From NCBI GenBank assembly GCA_017644105.1, contig JAEPMD010000009.1:1-39925 (forward strand): a stretch of 39,925 nt of DNA, written 5' to 3'. This stretch comes from Rhizobiaceae bacterium. GTDB lineage: Bacteria; Pseudomonadota; Alphaproteobacteria; Rhizobiales; Rhizobiaceae. Made by a program: the position numbers and the translations under genes. Positions 29,758-38,812 of the stretch are shown here, in pieces (position 1 is the stretch's first letter; each line of letters begins with the position of its first letter). The notes beneath the pieces are model-generated. The model was not told the origin of the DNA and did no database searches. It worked only from the letters and a program-made list of their open reading frames with translations.

Positions 29758-30981
29758 TTAGCCACCAAAGTCATCCAGCATGATATCTTCGCGATCCACA
29801 CCCAGCTCCAGCAACATATTAATCACCGACTGGTTCATGATTGGCGGGCCACACATATAATATTCGCAATCTTCTGGTGCTGGATGATCCTTGAGATATT
29901 CTTCAAGCAAGATGTTATGAATAAAGCCTGTATAGCCAGACCAATCATCCTCAGGCAGCGCATCAGAAAGCGCAACATGCCATTCAAAATTATCAAATTC
30001 TTCAGCCAATTGATCGAAGTCTTCAACAAAGAACATTTCTTTTTTTGACCGCGCACCATACCAGAACGTGATTTTGCGATCGCGGTTTTCAAGGCGCTTA
30101 AGCTGATCAAAGATATGACTACGCATTGGCGCCATACCAGCACCACCACCCACAAAGACCATCTCTTTCGGTGTTTCGCGTGCAAAGAATTCACCAAACG
30201 GGCCTGAAATCGTGACTTTATCGCCTGGCTTTAAATTAAAGATGTAAGACGACATCTGACCAGGAGGCACATCATTTTTGCCTGGCGGTGGTGAAGCCAC
30301 ACGCACGTTCAGCATAATAAGGCCCTTCTCATCAGGATAGTTGGCCATGGAATAAGCGCGCTCAATCGGCTCTTCCACGCTTGATTCAAACTGCCAGAGA
30401 TTAAACTTATCCCAATCTTCGCGATATTCATCACCAATATCAAAATCTGTGTAGGAAAGCTTGTGCGCAGGAGCCTCAATCTGAATGTAACCACCGGCAC
30501 GGAAATTCACATCCTCACCTTCAGGCAATTCAAGAACAAGATTCTTAATAAAGGTTGCCACATTGTCATTGGAGCGAACGGTACATTCCCATTTCTTCAC
30601 ACCAAAGACCTCTTCGGGCACTTCGACCTGCATGTCTTGCTTAACGGCAACCTGACATGACAAACGATCGCCGCATGCAGCTTCTCGCTTGGTAATGTGG
30701 CTTTCCTCAGTGGGAAGGATGGATCCCCCACCCTCATGAATTCGCACCCGGCATTGCGCACAAGTGCCACCACCGCCACAAGCAGATGGGACGAATAGTT
30801 TCTGTTCAGCCAAAGTCTGCAACAATTTACCACCAGCAGGGACAGAAATTGTTTTCTCGCCATTAATGGTAATATTCACATTACCAGTTGAAACGAGTTT
30901 CGACCGCGCTGCGAGAATGATCGTCACCAGCGCGAGAACGATCAATGTAAAGAGTACAATACCAAGACCAAATGTTGCCAT
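29758..30981 (-). CDS. nqrF: Na+-translocating NADH:quinone reductase subunit F
   Basis: A 407-aa electron-entry subunit of Na+-NQR. An N-terminal membrane helix ([19 protein letters not shown]) is followed by a plant-type ferredoxin domain with [2Fe-2S] ligands C68, C74, C77 and C109 ([12 protein letters not shown] and LSC). A ferredoxin-reductase domain comes next, with the FAD motif [10 protein letters not shown] and NADH region [21 protein letters not shown]. The C-terminus [14 protein letters not shown] and final aromatic-free LDDFGG match the family. It is the last gene of the nqr operon, and starts 11 nt after nqrE. Confidence 0.98.
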   Translation of the reverse strand: MATFGLGIVLFTLIVLALVTIILAARSKLVSTGNVNITINGEKTISVPAGGKLLQTLAEQKLFVPSACGGGGTCAQCRVRIHEGGGSILPTEESHITKREAACGDRLSCQVAVKQDMQVEVPEEVFGVKKWECTVRSNDNVATFIKNLVLELPEGEDVNFRAGGYIQIEAPAHKLSYTDFDIGDEYREDWDKFNLWQFESSVEEPIERAYSMANYPDEKGLIMLNVRVASPPPGKNDVPPGQMSSYIFNLKPGDKVTISGPFGEFFARETPKEMVFVGGGAGMAPMRSHIFDQLKRLENRDRKITFWYGARSKKEMFFVEDFDQLAEEFDNFEWHVALSDALPEDDWSGYTGFIHNILLEEYLKDHPAPEDCEYYMCGPPIMNQSVINMLLELGVDREDIMLDDFGG

Positions 30982-30992
30982 GAGTGATCTCC

Positions 30993-31601
30993 CTACAATT
31001 TAACGCCAGAGAATGACATAAATGCCATTGCCATCAAGCCAGCTGAGATAAAGGTGATGCCAAGCCCCTGCAGACCATCGGGAATGTCGGAATATTTAAG
31101 CTTCTCGCGAACACCTGCCATTGCAGTAATCGCCAGCGCCCAACCAAAGCCCGATGATACACCATACGTGACAGATTCAGAGAAATCGTAACTCCGTTCC
31201 ACCATGAACAATGAACCACCCAAGATCGCGCAGTTCACGGTAATCAAAGGCAAGAACACGCCCAATGCGTTGTAAAGCGGTGGGAAATACTTATCGAGCA
31301 CCATCTCAAGAATTTGCACAAGCGCGGCGATCACACCGATATATGAAATCAAACCAAGGAAAGTTAGATCAACATCATCAAATCCTGCCCAGCTGAGTGC
31401 ACCAGGTGCCAATAGATAGTTCAAGATGAGATTGTTCGCTGGCACTGTGATGGATTGCACAATCATCACAGAAATACCAAGTCCGATTGCGGTTGAAATC
31501 TTTTTCGATACCGCAATAAAAGTACACATTCCCAAGAAAAATGAGAGCGCAAGGTTTTCAACAAAGATTGCTTTGACAGCAAGGGAAATGAGCGCTTCCA
31601 T
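30993..31601 (-). CDS. nqrE: Na+-translocating NADH:quinone reductase subunit E
   Basis: A 202-aa integral membrane subunit, homologous to RnfA and inverted in topology relative to NqrD. Six membrane helices are expected. Cys26 ([11 protein letters not shown]) and Cys124 ([11 protein letters not shown]) fit the two Cys of the iron centre shared with NqrD, which carries electrons across the membrane. ATG 31601 overlaps the nqrD stop as TAATG, so translation is coupled. Confidence 0.97.
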   Translation of the reverse strand: MEALISLAVKAIFVENLALSFFLGMCTFIAVSKKISTAIGLGISVMIVQSITVPANNLILNYLLAPGALSWAGFDDVDLTFLGLISYIGVIAALVQILEMVLDKYFPPLYNALGVFLPLITVNCAILGGSLFMVERSYDFSESVTYGVSSGFGWALAITAMAGVREKLKYSDIPDGLQGLGITFISAGLMAMAFMSFSGVKL

Positions 31602-32254
31602 TAGTGGGCCTCCACCGTCTGAATTTTATATTCGCGCACCTCAACCTGAGCAGGTTTCCAAGTGCGGAATGCCCAAATGATCAAGCCGATGATGAAGAAT
31701 GCTGAAGGCGGCAGGAGCAACATGCCGTTTGGTACATACCAGCCACCATTATTGACTGTTTCCAAAATTGTCACACCGAACAAGCTGCCAGCGCCAAACA
31801 ATTCACGAACAAATCCAACAAGCATTAAGATCAAACCATAACCAAGTCCGTTGCCAACGCCGTCAATGAACGACGCAATCGGCGGGTTCTTCATGGCAAA
31901 TGCTTCTGCGCGACCCATCACGATACAATTGGTAATGATCAAGCCCACAAATACCGACAGTGTTTTTGAGATCTCAAATGCGTATGCCTTCAAAATCTGG
32001 TCCACGATGATCACCAAAGAAGCGATAATCACCATTTGTACAATAATACGAATGGAACCAGGGATATGGTTGCGGATCATCGAGATAAACATGGATGAAA
32101 ATGCGGTCACAAAAGTCACCGCCAAGGACATCACAAACGCCACTTGCAAGGATGATGTCACCGCCAAAGCTGAACAAATGCCAAGCACTTGCAGTGTGAT
32201 TGGATTGTTATCGACCATTGGGTCGACAAGAAGTTGCCTGCGTGTTTGAGCCAT
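31601..32254 (-). CDS. nqrD: Na+-translocating NADH:quinone reductase subunit D
   Basis: A 217-aa membrane subunit, homologous to RnfE. Cys27 ([15 protein letters not shown]) and Cys110 ([16 protein letters not shown]) are the expected iron-centre ligands. [23 protein letters not shown] is a conserved membrane block. ATG 32254 overlaps the nqrC stop as TAATG, and its own stop overlaps nqrE in the same way. The protein forms the core of the Na+-pumping unit with NqrB and NqrE. Confidence 0.97.
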   Translation of the reverse strand: MAQTRRQLLVDPMVDNNPITLQVLGICSALAVTSSLQVAFVMSLAVTFVTAFSSMFISMIRNHIPGSIRIIVQMVIIASLVIIVDQILKAYAFEISKTLSVFVGLIITNCIVMGRAEAFAMKNPPIASFIDGVGNGLGYGLILMLVGFVRELFGAGSLFGVTILETVNNGGWYVPNGMLLLPPSAFFIIGLIIWAFRTWKPAQVEVREYKIQTVEAH

Positions 32255-33060
32255 TATATCTCTCCCGCCTTAAGGCGATTTAAGAAAGGTGTATACCCCT
32301 CTTCACCCAACCAAAATTTAACAAGGTTATCAACGCCAACCGATGTCAATGTTGCGCCAGACAGCGCATCAACATGATAGTCTTTGCCGGCCGGTGGCGC
32401 TGTTTTCGTCACACTGATCTGCAACACATCATTTTCGTCTTTCAGCTTCTTGCCTTTCCAAAGCGCCTTCCAGCGTGGATTGTCTACTTCCGCACCAAGG
32501 CCAGGTGTTTCCGCATGAGAATAGAACTGAAGACCAAAGATATCATTGCCATTGCTCTCAAGCGCTATGAACCCATAGAGCGTTGACCATAGGCCATAGC
32601 CATGGATCGGCAAAATCACTTTATCGAGCGAGCCGTCTTCTTTGCGAAGCAAGTACACCGTTACAAAATTTGCCTTACGAACGATACCAGCTGGGTCTTC
32701 AGCCAGTTCGATAGATGTCTCTGGATTGTCCGCAGCTTCACGATCATCAAAAGTCGCAGGATCAAACTGGTCAGTAAACGCACCGGTGCTAAGCTCTAAG
32801 ATGTGCGGTTCAAACTCACCAAAGGCTTCAACAACATCGATACCTGGTTCATAAACACCAGCAACTTGCAAAATGTTAACTTGCTTATCTTTAAGTTTGT
32901 TAACTTCCTGCACATCGCGCAATGACACAGATACTGCAGACACGACCATAGACGCGACAAGACATAGGCTGACGGCCACAAAGATTGTTTTACCAACGCT
33001 ATCTGCCGGTTGCGCTAAAAAACGACGAATTAATCCGGGCTGTTTTTCCTGATCAGACAT
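32254..33060 (-). CDS. nqrC: Na+-translocating NADH:quinone reductase subunit C
   Basis: A 268-aa subunit with one N-terminal membrane helix ([21 protein letters not shown]) and a periplasmic flavin domain. The covalent FMN site is Thr237 in [13 protein letters not shown], the S-G-A-T motif modified by Apb[20 protein letters not shown] and [16 protein letters not shown] are typical of the family. ATG 33060 overlaps the nqrB stop by 8 nt; the open frame runs on to 33108 inside nqrB and is a shadow there. Confidence 0.97.
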   Translation of the reverse strand: MSDQEKQPGLIRRFLAQPADSVGKTIFVAVSLCLVASMVVSAVSVSLRDVQEVNKLKDKQVNILQVAGVYEPGIDVVEAFGEFEPHILELSTGAFTDQFDPATFDDREAADNPETSIELAEDPAGIVRKANFVTVYLLRKEDGSLDKVILPIHGYGLWSTLYGFIALESNGNDIFGLQFYSHAETPGLGAEVDNPRWKALWKGKKLKDENDVLQISVTKTAPPAGKDYHVDALSGATLTSVGVDNLVKFWLGEEGYTPFLNRLKAGEI

Positions 33061-34252
33061 GTTTTTTGGCCCTACGTTTAATGTTTGCCTGCACGACGAA
33101 ATAATCAATCAGCGGCGCAAAGACGTTTGCGAACAAGATCGCCAGCATCATCCCTTCTGGGAAAGCTGGGTTGATCACGCGGATCATCACCACCATGACA
33201 CCAACCAATGCGCCATAGAAATAGCGTCCAAGATTTGTATGAGATGCAGAAACTGGCTCGGTGACCATAAAGGCCAAACCAAAGGCATATCCGCCGATTA
33301 CCAAATGCCAATACCAAGGCAATGCGAACATTGGATTTGTGTCAGAACCGATGATGTTCAACAGCAGCGAAAATCCGATCATGCCCGCAAGGCAACCAAC
33401 AACAAGACGCCAATTGGCAATGCGTGTGATCAGCAAGAATGCCAATCCAATCATACAGGCAATTGTTGATGTTTCACCGATTGACCCAGGGATGAGACCG
33501 ATGAAAGAATCCATCCAGCTCATGCCGTTTGCGGCTAATTCTTCAAAGCCTGCAGAGGCCGAAATCGACAAAGCCGTCGCGCCAGAGAACCCATCAACTG
33601 GTACCCAAATTGTATCGCCTGACATTTGTGCAGGATAAGCAAAGTATAAAAATGCACGACCGGTGAGCGCAGGATTAAGGAAGTTCTTTCCCGTACCGCC
33701 AAAGACTTCTTTACCAATCACAACACCGAAAATGATGCCAAGCGCCACCTGCCACAAAGGCGTACTTGCCGGCATGATTAAAGCGTAAAGCATTGATGTT
33801 ACGAGGAAACCCTCATTCACCTCGTGACCGCGAATGGTGGCGAACACAACTTCGAAAATACCGCCCGCAACAAGCGTTACGATGTAAATCGGGAAGAAAT
33901 AAAGTGCACCATGGACTATATTGGCAAATGGATTGCTTGGATCAAATCCAATGCCCAATGTGCTTAAGATCCAAGCACGCCAACCCTCAGCACCAAATGT
34001 CTCAATAGCCATATTGGTCTGAAGACCGACATTATACATGCCCACTAAAATTGCCGGAATAGTCGCAATCACAACGTAAGTCATGATGCGTTTCATATCT
34101 ATATAAGAACGCGCATGCGGTGCAGCTGTCGTGACCGTTTTAGGGGTATAAACAAAACTCTCCACCATTTCATAAATGGGGAAGAATTTTTCATATTTCC
34201 CGCCCTTTACAAAATGCGGCTCAATTGAATCGAAAAATTGTCTCAGACCCAA
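33053..34252 (-). CDS. nqrB: Na+-translocating NADH:quinone reductase subunit B
   Basis: A 399-aa membrane subunit thought to contain the main Na+ path and riboflavin/FMN cofactors. Thr226 in GFSGATALS is the covalent FMN site (S-G-A-T). About ten membrane helices are seen. HEVNEGFLVTSMLYALIMP and GTGKNFLNPALTGRAFLYFAYPAQMSG are diagnostic. The start is TTG 34252, supported by a strong AAGGAGG 7 nt upstream and by the N-terminus GLRQFFDSIEPHF. It lies 2 nt after the nqrA stop. Confidence 0.97.
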   Translation of the reverse strand: MGLRQFFDSIEPHFVKGGKYEKFFPIYEMVESFVYTPKTVTTAAPHARSYIDMKRIMTYVVIATIPAILVGMYNVGLQTNMAIETFGAEGWRAWILSTLGIGFDPSNPFANIVHGALYFFPIYIVTLVAGGIFEVVFATIRGHEVNEGFLVTSMLYALIMPASTPLWQVALGIIFGVVIGKEVFGGTGKNFLNPALTGRAFLYFAYPAQMSGDTIWVPVDGFSGATALSISASAGFEELAANGMSWMDSFIGLIPGSIGETSTIACMIGLAFLLITRIANWRLVVGCLAGMIGFSLLLNIIGSDTNPMFALPWYWHLVIGGYAFGLAFMVTEPVSASHTNLGRYFYGALVGVMVVMIRVINPAFPEGMMLAILFANVFAPLIDYFVVQANIKRRAKKHV

Positions 34253-34254
34253 TG

Positions 34255-35598
34255 TTAGCCCTCCTTTTCGATCTTAGTCAGGCAATCGCGCAGCGCCATG
34301 CCGTATTCATATTTTGCTGGACAGGCAAATGTCACAAGCGCGAGGTCTTCTTCATCAAGCTCTAGAGCACCCAATGCCTGCGCTTGATCTGTATCCATAA
34401 CAAGCAGAGCTCTTAAAAGCTGAGTTGGCAAAAAGTCTTGAGGCATTAAATTCTCAAATGTCCCAAGCGGCACCATAGCGCGTCGACCGCCATTCAAATT
34501 CGATGACAACGCGTAGAGCTTTTGAGAAAAGGCTGAACCCAAAACAGGTTGCACTGCAAATTTCGACGCCATTGGCCTGATCCAACCCAGCGGAATTTGC
34601 TTTTTATCTTCTTCAATCAATGTTGCTTGACGCGCATAACGCCCCAAGAAAGCAGTTGGCCCCTCTCCGGCGTGACCGCTCAAAACAGAACCCGAAATCA
34701 TGCGTGCTGGAGTGTTGTGATCAAGATCATCACCAAACAAATCAACCAGAGATGCACCTGCAATTGTTTTAACCAAACGCGGCTTTGAACATAAAGGCCC
34801 GCTCAAGGCGATGATACGTTCTGCATCGTATTTTCCGCTCGCGACCAACTTGCCGATCGAAATCACATCGTGATAGCCAATCGACCACACAGTTTTTGCT
34901 GCCGAAGGCGGCGCAAGAAAATGCATATGCGTGCCCGCAAGACCCGCAGGGTGTTGACCTGAGAATTGAGCGCTGACAATTTTATCATTGGCCGGGGTAG
35001 CAATCTCCTGTCCGCCCGCCTGGCAAACAAAAACATGGCCATCAGTTAAGAGCGATAACGCTGATAAACCTTCTGTAAATGCGTCTTTATCTTCCGCAAT
35101 GATTAAGCTTGCTTCACCGCATAAAGGCTCAGTATCCATAGCGGTTACAAAAATCCCTTCCGGCGCATCGTCAGTTGAAGGCACTTTTGAATATGGACGT
35201 GTTTTAAAAGACGTCCACAAACCTGAAGCGCTCAACTTGGTTGCCAAACCTTCGCGTGTTTTCACATCTCCCACTTTGGAGAAATCAACTGCGTCGTTCG
35301 AGCCAGCATCCACTTCAATCTCGACGCTAATCAGAACCCGCCGTGCACCGCGATTAATCGCCTTGACTACACCAGCAGCTGGCGATGTAACTTTCACATC
35401 AGGGGTGTCTTTGTGGGCAAAAATTGGTGAGCCAACACTAACCTTGTCACCCTCAGTCACTTCTAATCTTGGTTTCAGACCAATATAATCATGGCCTAAA
35501 ACAGCAACTTTTTGAACAACGGGAGAATCTGTAATTGACTGCTCAGGCTGACCAGTCATCGGCAAATCAAGGCCTTTTTTTATTTCAAAGTGCTGCAC
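34255..35598 (-). CDS. nqrA: Na+-translocating NADH:quinone reductase subunit A
   Basis: A 447-aa cytoplasmic subunit, first gene of the nqr operon. It has the NqrA start pattern IKKGLDLPMTGQPEQ, followed by GHDYIGLKPRLEVTEGDKVSVGSPIFAHKD, and GVVKAINRGARRVLISV. The later segment IGYHDVISIGKLVASGKYDAERIIALSGP and the C-terminal Cys-bearing tail VTFACPAKYEYGMALRDCL match. GTG 35598 has AGGA 9 nt upstream. Subunit A has been linked to quinone and inhibitor binding. The length is that of Vibrio NqrA. Confidence 0.97.
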   Translation of the reverse strand: MQHFEIKKGLDLPMTGQPEQSITDSPVVQKVAVLGHDYIGLKPRLEVTEGDKVSVGSPIFAHKDTPDVKVTSPAAGVVKAINRGARRVLISVEIEVDAGSNDAVDFSKVGDVKTREGLATKLSASGLWTSFKTRPYSKVPSTDDAPEGIFVTAMDTEPLCGEASLIIAEDKDAFTEGLSALSLLTDGHVFVCQAGGQEIATPANDKIVSAQFSGQHPAGLAGTHMHFLAPPSAAKTVWSIGYHDVISIGKLVASGKYDAERIIALSGPLCSKPRLVKTIAGASLVDLFGDDLDHNTPARMISGSVLSGHAGEGPTAFLGRYARQATLIEEDKKQIPLGWIRPMASKFAVQPVLGSAFSQKLYALSSNLNGGRRAMVPLGTFENLMPQDFLPTQLLRALLVMDTDQAQALGALELDEEDLALVTFACPAKYEYGMALRDCLTKIEKEG

Positions 35599-35764
35599 GC
35601 GATCTTATCCTGTAATTTCTCGGCTCTTATGCGCCTGTTTTGCGGAAATTTAAAGTACTAATTTGGGTCTAAACGAAATTTTTTTATTGAATTACACACA
35701 AAAATAACACACAAGCATCCTAACAAAATACATCAGAAATGATTTCAGCCAAGGAGCCAATTCA
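35599..35764. promoter_or_regulatory. Divergent intergenic region between nqrA and apbE
   Basis: A 166-bp AT-rich gap between the leftward nqr operon and rightward apbE-nqrM must hold promoters for both. The stretch at about 35680-35730 is almost all A/T/C (ACACACAAAAATAACACACAA). No well-spaced promoter pair stands out by eye. A shared regulator would be an efficient way to match enzyme and maturation factors, but no operator is obvious. Confidence 0.5.
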
Positions 35765-36808
35765 GTGGCCAATAAATTATCGATCTCCCGCCGAAATGTT
35801 CTCGCAGCATCAGCTATCTTGCCACTTGGACTTACCGCATGCTCATCGGAAAAGTCGATCCTCAAACTCGCAGGTTCAACAATGGGGACATATTACAATG
35901 TCATCGCGGTTGATCATGAAGGCAAATTGACTGATGCAGATTTAAGACCAGGAATTGAAAATGCGCTTAAAATCGTAAATGCGCATCTTTCCAACTGGGA
36001 TCAAAACTCTGAAGTATCCAAATTTAATGCCGCACGTTCAACGAATGAGATCACAGTTTCTAAGCCACTTGCAGACATTTTAACTGCCGCAAGAAACGTA
36101 AATGCTGCCAGTGATGGTCAGTTTGACATTACATTGGGCCCAATCATTGAAGCTTGGGGATTTGGCGCAAGCGGTGAACAAAACAGCCAGCCAGCGGCTT
36201 CCATTATCGATGAAAATTTCAAACATGTTGGCCAAGCTAAAAATCTTGAAATCACAAATCATGGTGTCAAAAAGAACGATCCTGAAACGAAAATCTATCT
36301 TTCAGGCATTGGCAAAGGCTATGGCGTTGACCAAGTCGCTCAAGCATTACGCAATGCCGGCCTTAAAGATTTCATGGTTGAAATCGGCGGCGACATTTAT
36401 ACATCAGGCAAAAACGCTGAAGGTTTAGCCTGGCAAATTGGTATTGAAAGACCCCTTGAAGGTTCAAAACTGCCGCATAAAATTGCGCAGGTTTCTAATA
36501 TGGGCATGGCAACATCCGGTGACTATCGCAATTACTTCATGGATGAAGGCAAACGCTATTCTCACATTTTTGATGCGAAAACTGGTCGTCCTGTGACACA
36601 CAACACAGTGTCAGTCACTGTTTTGGCTGAAAATGCCATGTTGGCAGACGCATGGGCAACAGGCCTGTTGGCGCTTGGTACGGAACGTGGTTTAGAAATA
36701 TCAAATCAACGTGATCTTGCCGTACTATTCATTGAAAAATCTGCAAAATCAGGCGAATATGAGTTTATCACTTCAACGAGTGACGCCTTTAAAAAACTAC
36801 AAGCGTAG
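35765..36808 (+). CDS. apbE: FAD:protein FMN transferase (ApbE), lipoprotein
   Basis: A 347-aa flavin transferase that splits FAD and attaches FMN by a phosphodiester bond to the Thr of S-G-A-T motifs, here NqrB Thr226 and NqrC Thr237. GTG 35765 has AAGGAG 9 nt upstream. The N-terminus SRRNVLAASAILPLGLTAC has a lipobox (LTAC) and twin arginines, so it is probably an exported lipoprotein. Family marks: STMGTYYNVI, LSNWDQNSEVSKFN, YLSGIGKGYGVDQVAQAL, FMVEIGGDIYTSG, and the Mg-binding ENAMLADAWATGLLALG. It is followed 31 bp later by nqrM. It is opposite in strand to nqrA. Confidence 0.97.
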   Translation: MANKLSISRRNVLAASAILPLGLTACSSEKSILKLAGSTMGTYYNVIAVDHEGKLTDADLRPGIENALKIVNAHLSNWDQNSEVSKFNAARSTNEITVSKPLADILTAARNVNAASDGQFDITLGPIIEAWGFGASGEQNSQPAASIIDENFKHVGQAKNLEITNHGVKKNDPETKIYLSGIGKGYGVDQVAQALRNAGLKDFMVEIGGDIYTSGKNAEGLAWQIGIERPLEGSKLPHKIAQVSNMGMATSGDYRNYFMDEGKRYSHIFDAKTGRPVTHNTVSVTVLAENAMLADAWATGLLALGTERGLEISNQRDLAVLFIEKSAKSGEYEFITSTSDAFKKLQA

Positions 36809-36839
36809 TTTAGCTTAAATATTCGAATAGGACCCACGC

Positions 36840-37073
36840 GTGAGCACTTTTTTCCTCGCATTTTTTCTTCTAACACTCGTCATGCTAGGCATGGCGCTTG
36901 GTGTTATTTTTAGCGGGAAAAGAATTAAAGGCAGCTGCGGTGGGTTAAATGCAATTTCAGATGCGGATCAATGTTTGGTCTGCAAAAAAGAAATTGATCC
37001 AGATAGCCCATTAAGAGAGCGTCTTTTGTGCCCGCGCGCTAAGAAAATGCTCAACGAGATGGAACAAGCTTAG
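36840..37073 (+). CDS. nqrM: Na+-NQR maturation protein NqrM (DUF539)
   Basis: A 77-aa small membrane protein. One N-terminal helix (TFFLAFFLLTLVMLGMALGVIFSG) is followed by a Cys-rich segment: KGSCGGL, DQCLVCKK and LLCPRA, four Cys in the family pattern. NqrM is required for Na+-NQR assembly in Vibrio and is thought to help deliver iron to the NqrD/E site. GTG 36840 is the start. It is the second gene of a pair with apbE. Size and spacing of Cys match the family. Confidence 0.94.
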   Translation: MSTFFLAFFLLTLVMLGMALGVIFSGKRIKGSCGGLNAISDADQCLVCKKEIDPDSPLRERLLCPRAKKMLNEMEQA

Positions 37074-37085
37074 CTTTAGCTTGCC

Positions 37086-37268
37086 CTACCCCACCTTGAT
37101 GGGAATAAAACCCAATATTAAAAGCGATGATGCGGCAATAATGCCGAAGATCCAAAGCTGATAAGTCGGCCCTTCAGCCTTAAACACGCGTCGATATTGA
37201 TAACCGGCCAGACAGGCAATCACAAAGATAATGGTCGCGACTAGCGGCGTTAAACTATACTCAATCAA
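37086..37268 (-). CDS. Small two-helix membrane protein, unknown function
   Basis: A 60-aa protein with two hydrophobic segments: residues 7-24 (TPLVATIIFVIACLAGYQ) and about 39-58 (WIFGIIAASSLLILGFIPI), and a short basic loop between (YRRVFKAEG). TTG 37268 has AGGAG about 9 nt upstream, which argues that this is a real gene. The stop is 12 bp from the convergent nqrM stop. No family is recognised. It could be a small subunit or assembly factor, but nothing beyond proximity ties it to NQR. Confidence 0.55.
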   Translation of the reverse strand: MIEYSLTPLVATIIFVIACLAGYQYRRVFKAEGPTYQLWIFGIIAASSLLILGFIPIKVG

Positions 37269-37290
37269 ACAACTCAGCTCCTGATGAATA

Positions 37291-37349
37291 AAAGCACATC
37301 TTTAAGGGGGCGAAGCGCAATCACTTCGCTGCCATGTCGCATGTGCTTT
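37291..37349 (-). terminator. Branched hairpin, possible terminator of the CBS gene
   Basis: AAAGCACAT (37291-37299) pairs exactly with ATGTGCTTT (37341-37349). A second stem GCGAAG/CTTCGC lies inside, at about 37310-37329. Read leftward after the CBS gene the outer stem ends in CTTTTATTC, a short T run. It starts 20 bp after the CBS stop. Confidence 0.45.
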
Positions 37350-37369
37350 AAAATTTTTCTATTTTGCTG

Positions 37370-37894
37370 TTACCCGACGATCAACTGCTTCATCCGCAAA
37401 GCTTCATATTCAAGCTCGTTGATACGATAGCCCACAACATCACCAATCGTCACCATGCCACATAGTTTGCCATTATCAACCACAGGCATATGTCTAAACC
37501 GGCCGTCAGTCATTTTCTTCAAGACACCAACAAGCAAATCATTGGGTGAACAGGTCACCACGTTTTTCGTCATGAGATCCGACACCTTTTGGGGCAAGGT
37601 CTGACCAGGTGTTTCGGCGAGCTTTCGCACAATGTCACGTTCGGACAAAATACCTTCTAGTTTAGAATTCTCATCCACAACCAGCAGTGCACCAATTCGC
37701 TTATCCCGTAACGTCACAACAACATCGGCAATTGTATCTTCCGCTGTGACTGAAAAAACAAGGTCGCCTTTCTTTTCGAGCAATTCTGAAACCTTGGTTG
37801 AACCAGACGAAAGATTTGATTCTGCTGACTGGCTGACCGTTGTATTTTGCTCCAGATCGCCTTGGGTCGGTGCCTGATAGGACTGTGGTGCCAT
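37370..37894 (-). CDS. CBS-domain pair protein
   Basis: A 174-aa protein with a polar 33-residue N-terminus followed by two CBS domains. The first covers about residues 40-95 (VTAEDTIADVVVTLRDKRIGALLVVDENSKLEGILSERDIV, spread over that span). The second covers about 105-165 with MTKNVVTCSPNDLLVGVLKKM and GRFRHMPVVDNGKLCGMVTIGDVV. Such stand-alone CBS proteins bind adenosyl ligands and act as energy or redox-linked sensors in other systems; the partner here is unknown. ATG 37894 has a strong GGAGGAA 6 nt upstream. Confidence 0.92.
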   Translation of the reverse strand: MAPQSYQAPTQGDLEQNTTVSQSAESNLSSGSTKVSELLEKKGDLVFSVTAEDTIADVVVTLRDKRIGALLVVDENSKLEGILSERDIVRKLAETPGQTLPQKVSDLMTKNVVTCSPNDLLVGVLKKMTDGRFRHMPVVDNGKLCGMVTIGDVVGYRINELEYEALRMKQLIVG

Positions 37895-38215
37895 TTAAGT
37901 TCCTCCATAAAACGAATATAAGACGAGTGTACGTACATTCATATGTTGAAGCAAATTCAAAATTGAATTGATTTCGTTATTTCAATTGCTGAGGTGACGC
38001 ATATCAACAAATGCCCACGGAGAAAACTGTCCCTGATAGGGTTCACATTTAATGACCACATCAAAGAACTAGTTGCAGCCATTCAGGAAGACAATTGAAG
38101 AAACAAGGGATGAAGATCGAATAAAACCAGCACATACAAATCATTTAACTCAAAGTTGCATTTAATCTTACATTTCAATTTATACAAGAAAACATAAATT
38201 GAAAAGGAAAATGAA
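37895..38215. other. 321-bp divergent intergenic region
   Basis: No gene is seen. It holds a perfect 10-bp palindrome TGTACGTACA (37928-37937) about 34 bp before the CBS start, an inverted pair AATTGAA/TTCAATT (37961-37967/37981-37987), and a small CCCT-GAT-AGGG stem (38031-38041). Promoters for the CBS gene and for the gene at 38216 are expected here but not placed. Confidence 0.5.
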
Positions 38216-38710
38216 ATGTCGGTATCATTAAGAATTGTGGGAATTTATTATCATCAAGACAAAATCCCATATAAAGAAAATATGACCGTAATGGATGTTT
38301 TAAATTACGCACGCGAAAACCAAGTCAAAAACGCTAAAGTCTTCGGTTTCGAAACAGGACAATTACAATTTGGGGCGGATGCCGGAAAACCCAGCATCAC
38401 ATCGTTCTACAGTGAATACGAAGAACCATTTCAAAGTAAGACTTCAGGCTACATGAAACCAGCTGGACCCTATTTCTTGCCAGAAGATATTTCAACGTCT
38501 CCATCATTTACTGCATGGCAGTATTATGTCTTCAGCAAGCCTCTGCAGGAAGGTGGCGCCGTATATCAAGTTAACGACCCAAGAATTGAATCCTTCGTTG
38601 ACGCTAAAGTGCCGGATGGTGGGTTTGTCACGTGGCGCCTTTGCAAAATTCTCGGCTCTCCTCAGGAGATGCCTGCCAACAAAATGGGCGCTATGTCCAA
38701 ACTGGTTTAG
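38216..38710 (+). CDS. Orphan hypothetical protein
   Basis: A 164-aa soluble protein with no signal peptide or membrane segment. ATG 38216 has AAGGA about 8 nt upstream. The N-terminus (SVSLRIVGIYYHQDKIPYKENMTVMDVL, as a span) has the look of a beta-hairpin followed by a helix, as in beta-grasp folds, but this is a guess. Aromatic residues are frequent (FYSEYEEPF, AWQYYVF). One Cys is seen, near residue 143. No family is recognised. It is monocistronic between the CBS gene and tRNA-Leu. Confidence 0.7.
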   Translation: MSVSLRIVGIYYHQDKIPYKENMTVMDVLNYARENQVKNAKVFGFETGQLQFGADAGKPSITSFYSEYEEPFQSKTSGYMKPAGPYFLPEDISTSPSFTAWQYYVFSKPLQEGGAVYQVNDPRIESFVDAKVPDGGFVTWRLCKILGSPQEMPANKMGAMSKLV

Positions 38711-38812
38711 TTATCGAATTATGCTGAGATCGAAAATTATCCATGAAGGGAACGTCCTTGATGCTCATGCACCAGGGATTTTTCCTAAAACAGAAAAAAT
38801 AAATGAAAATCG

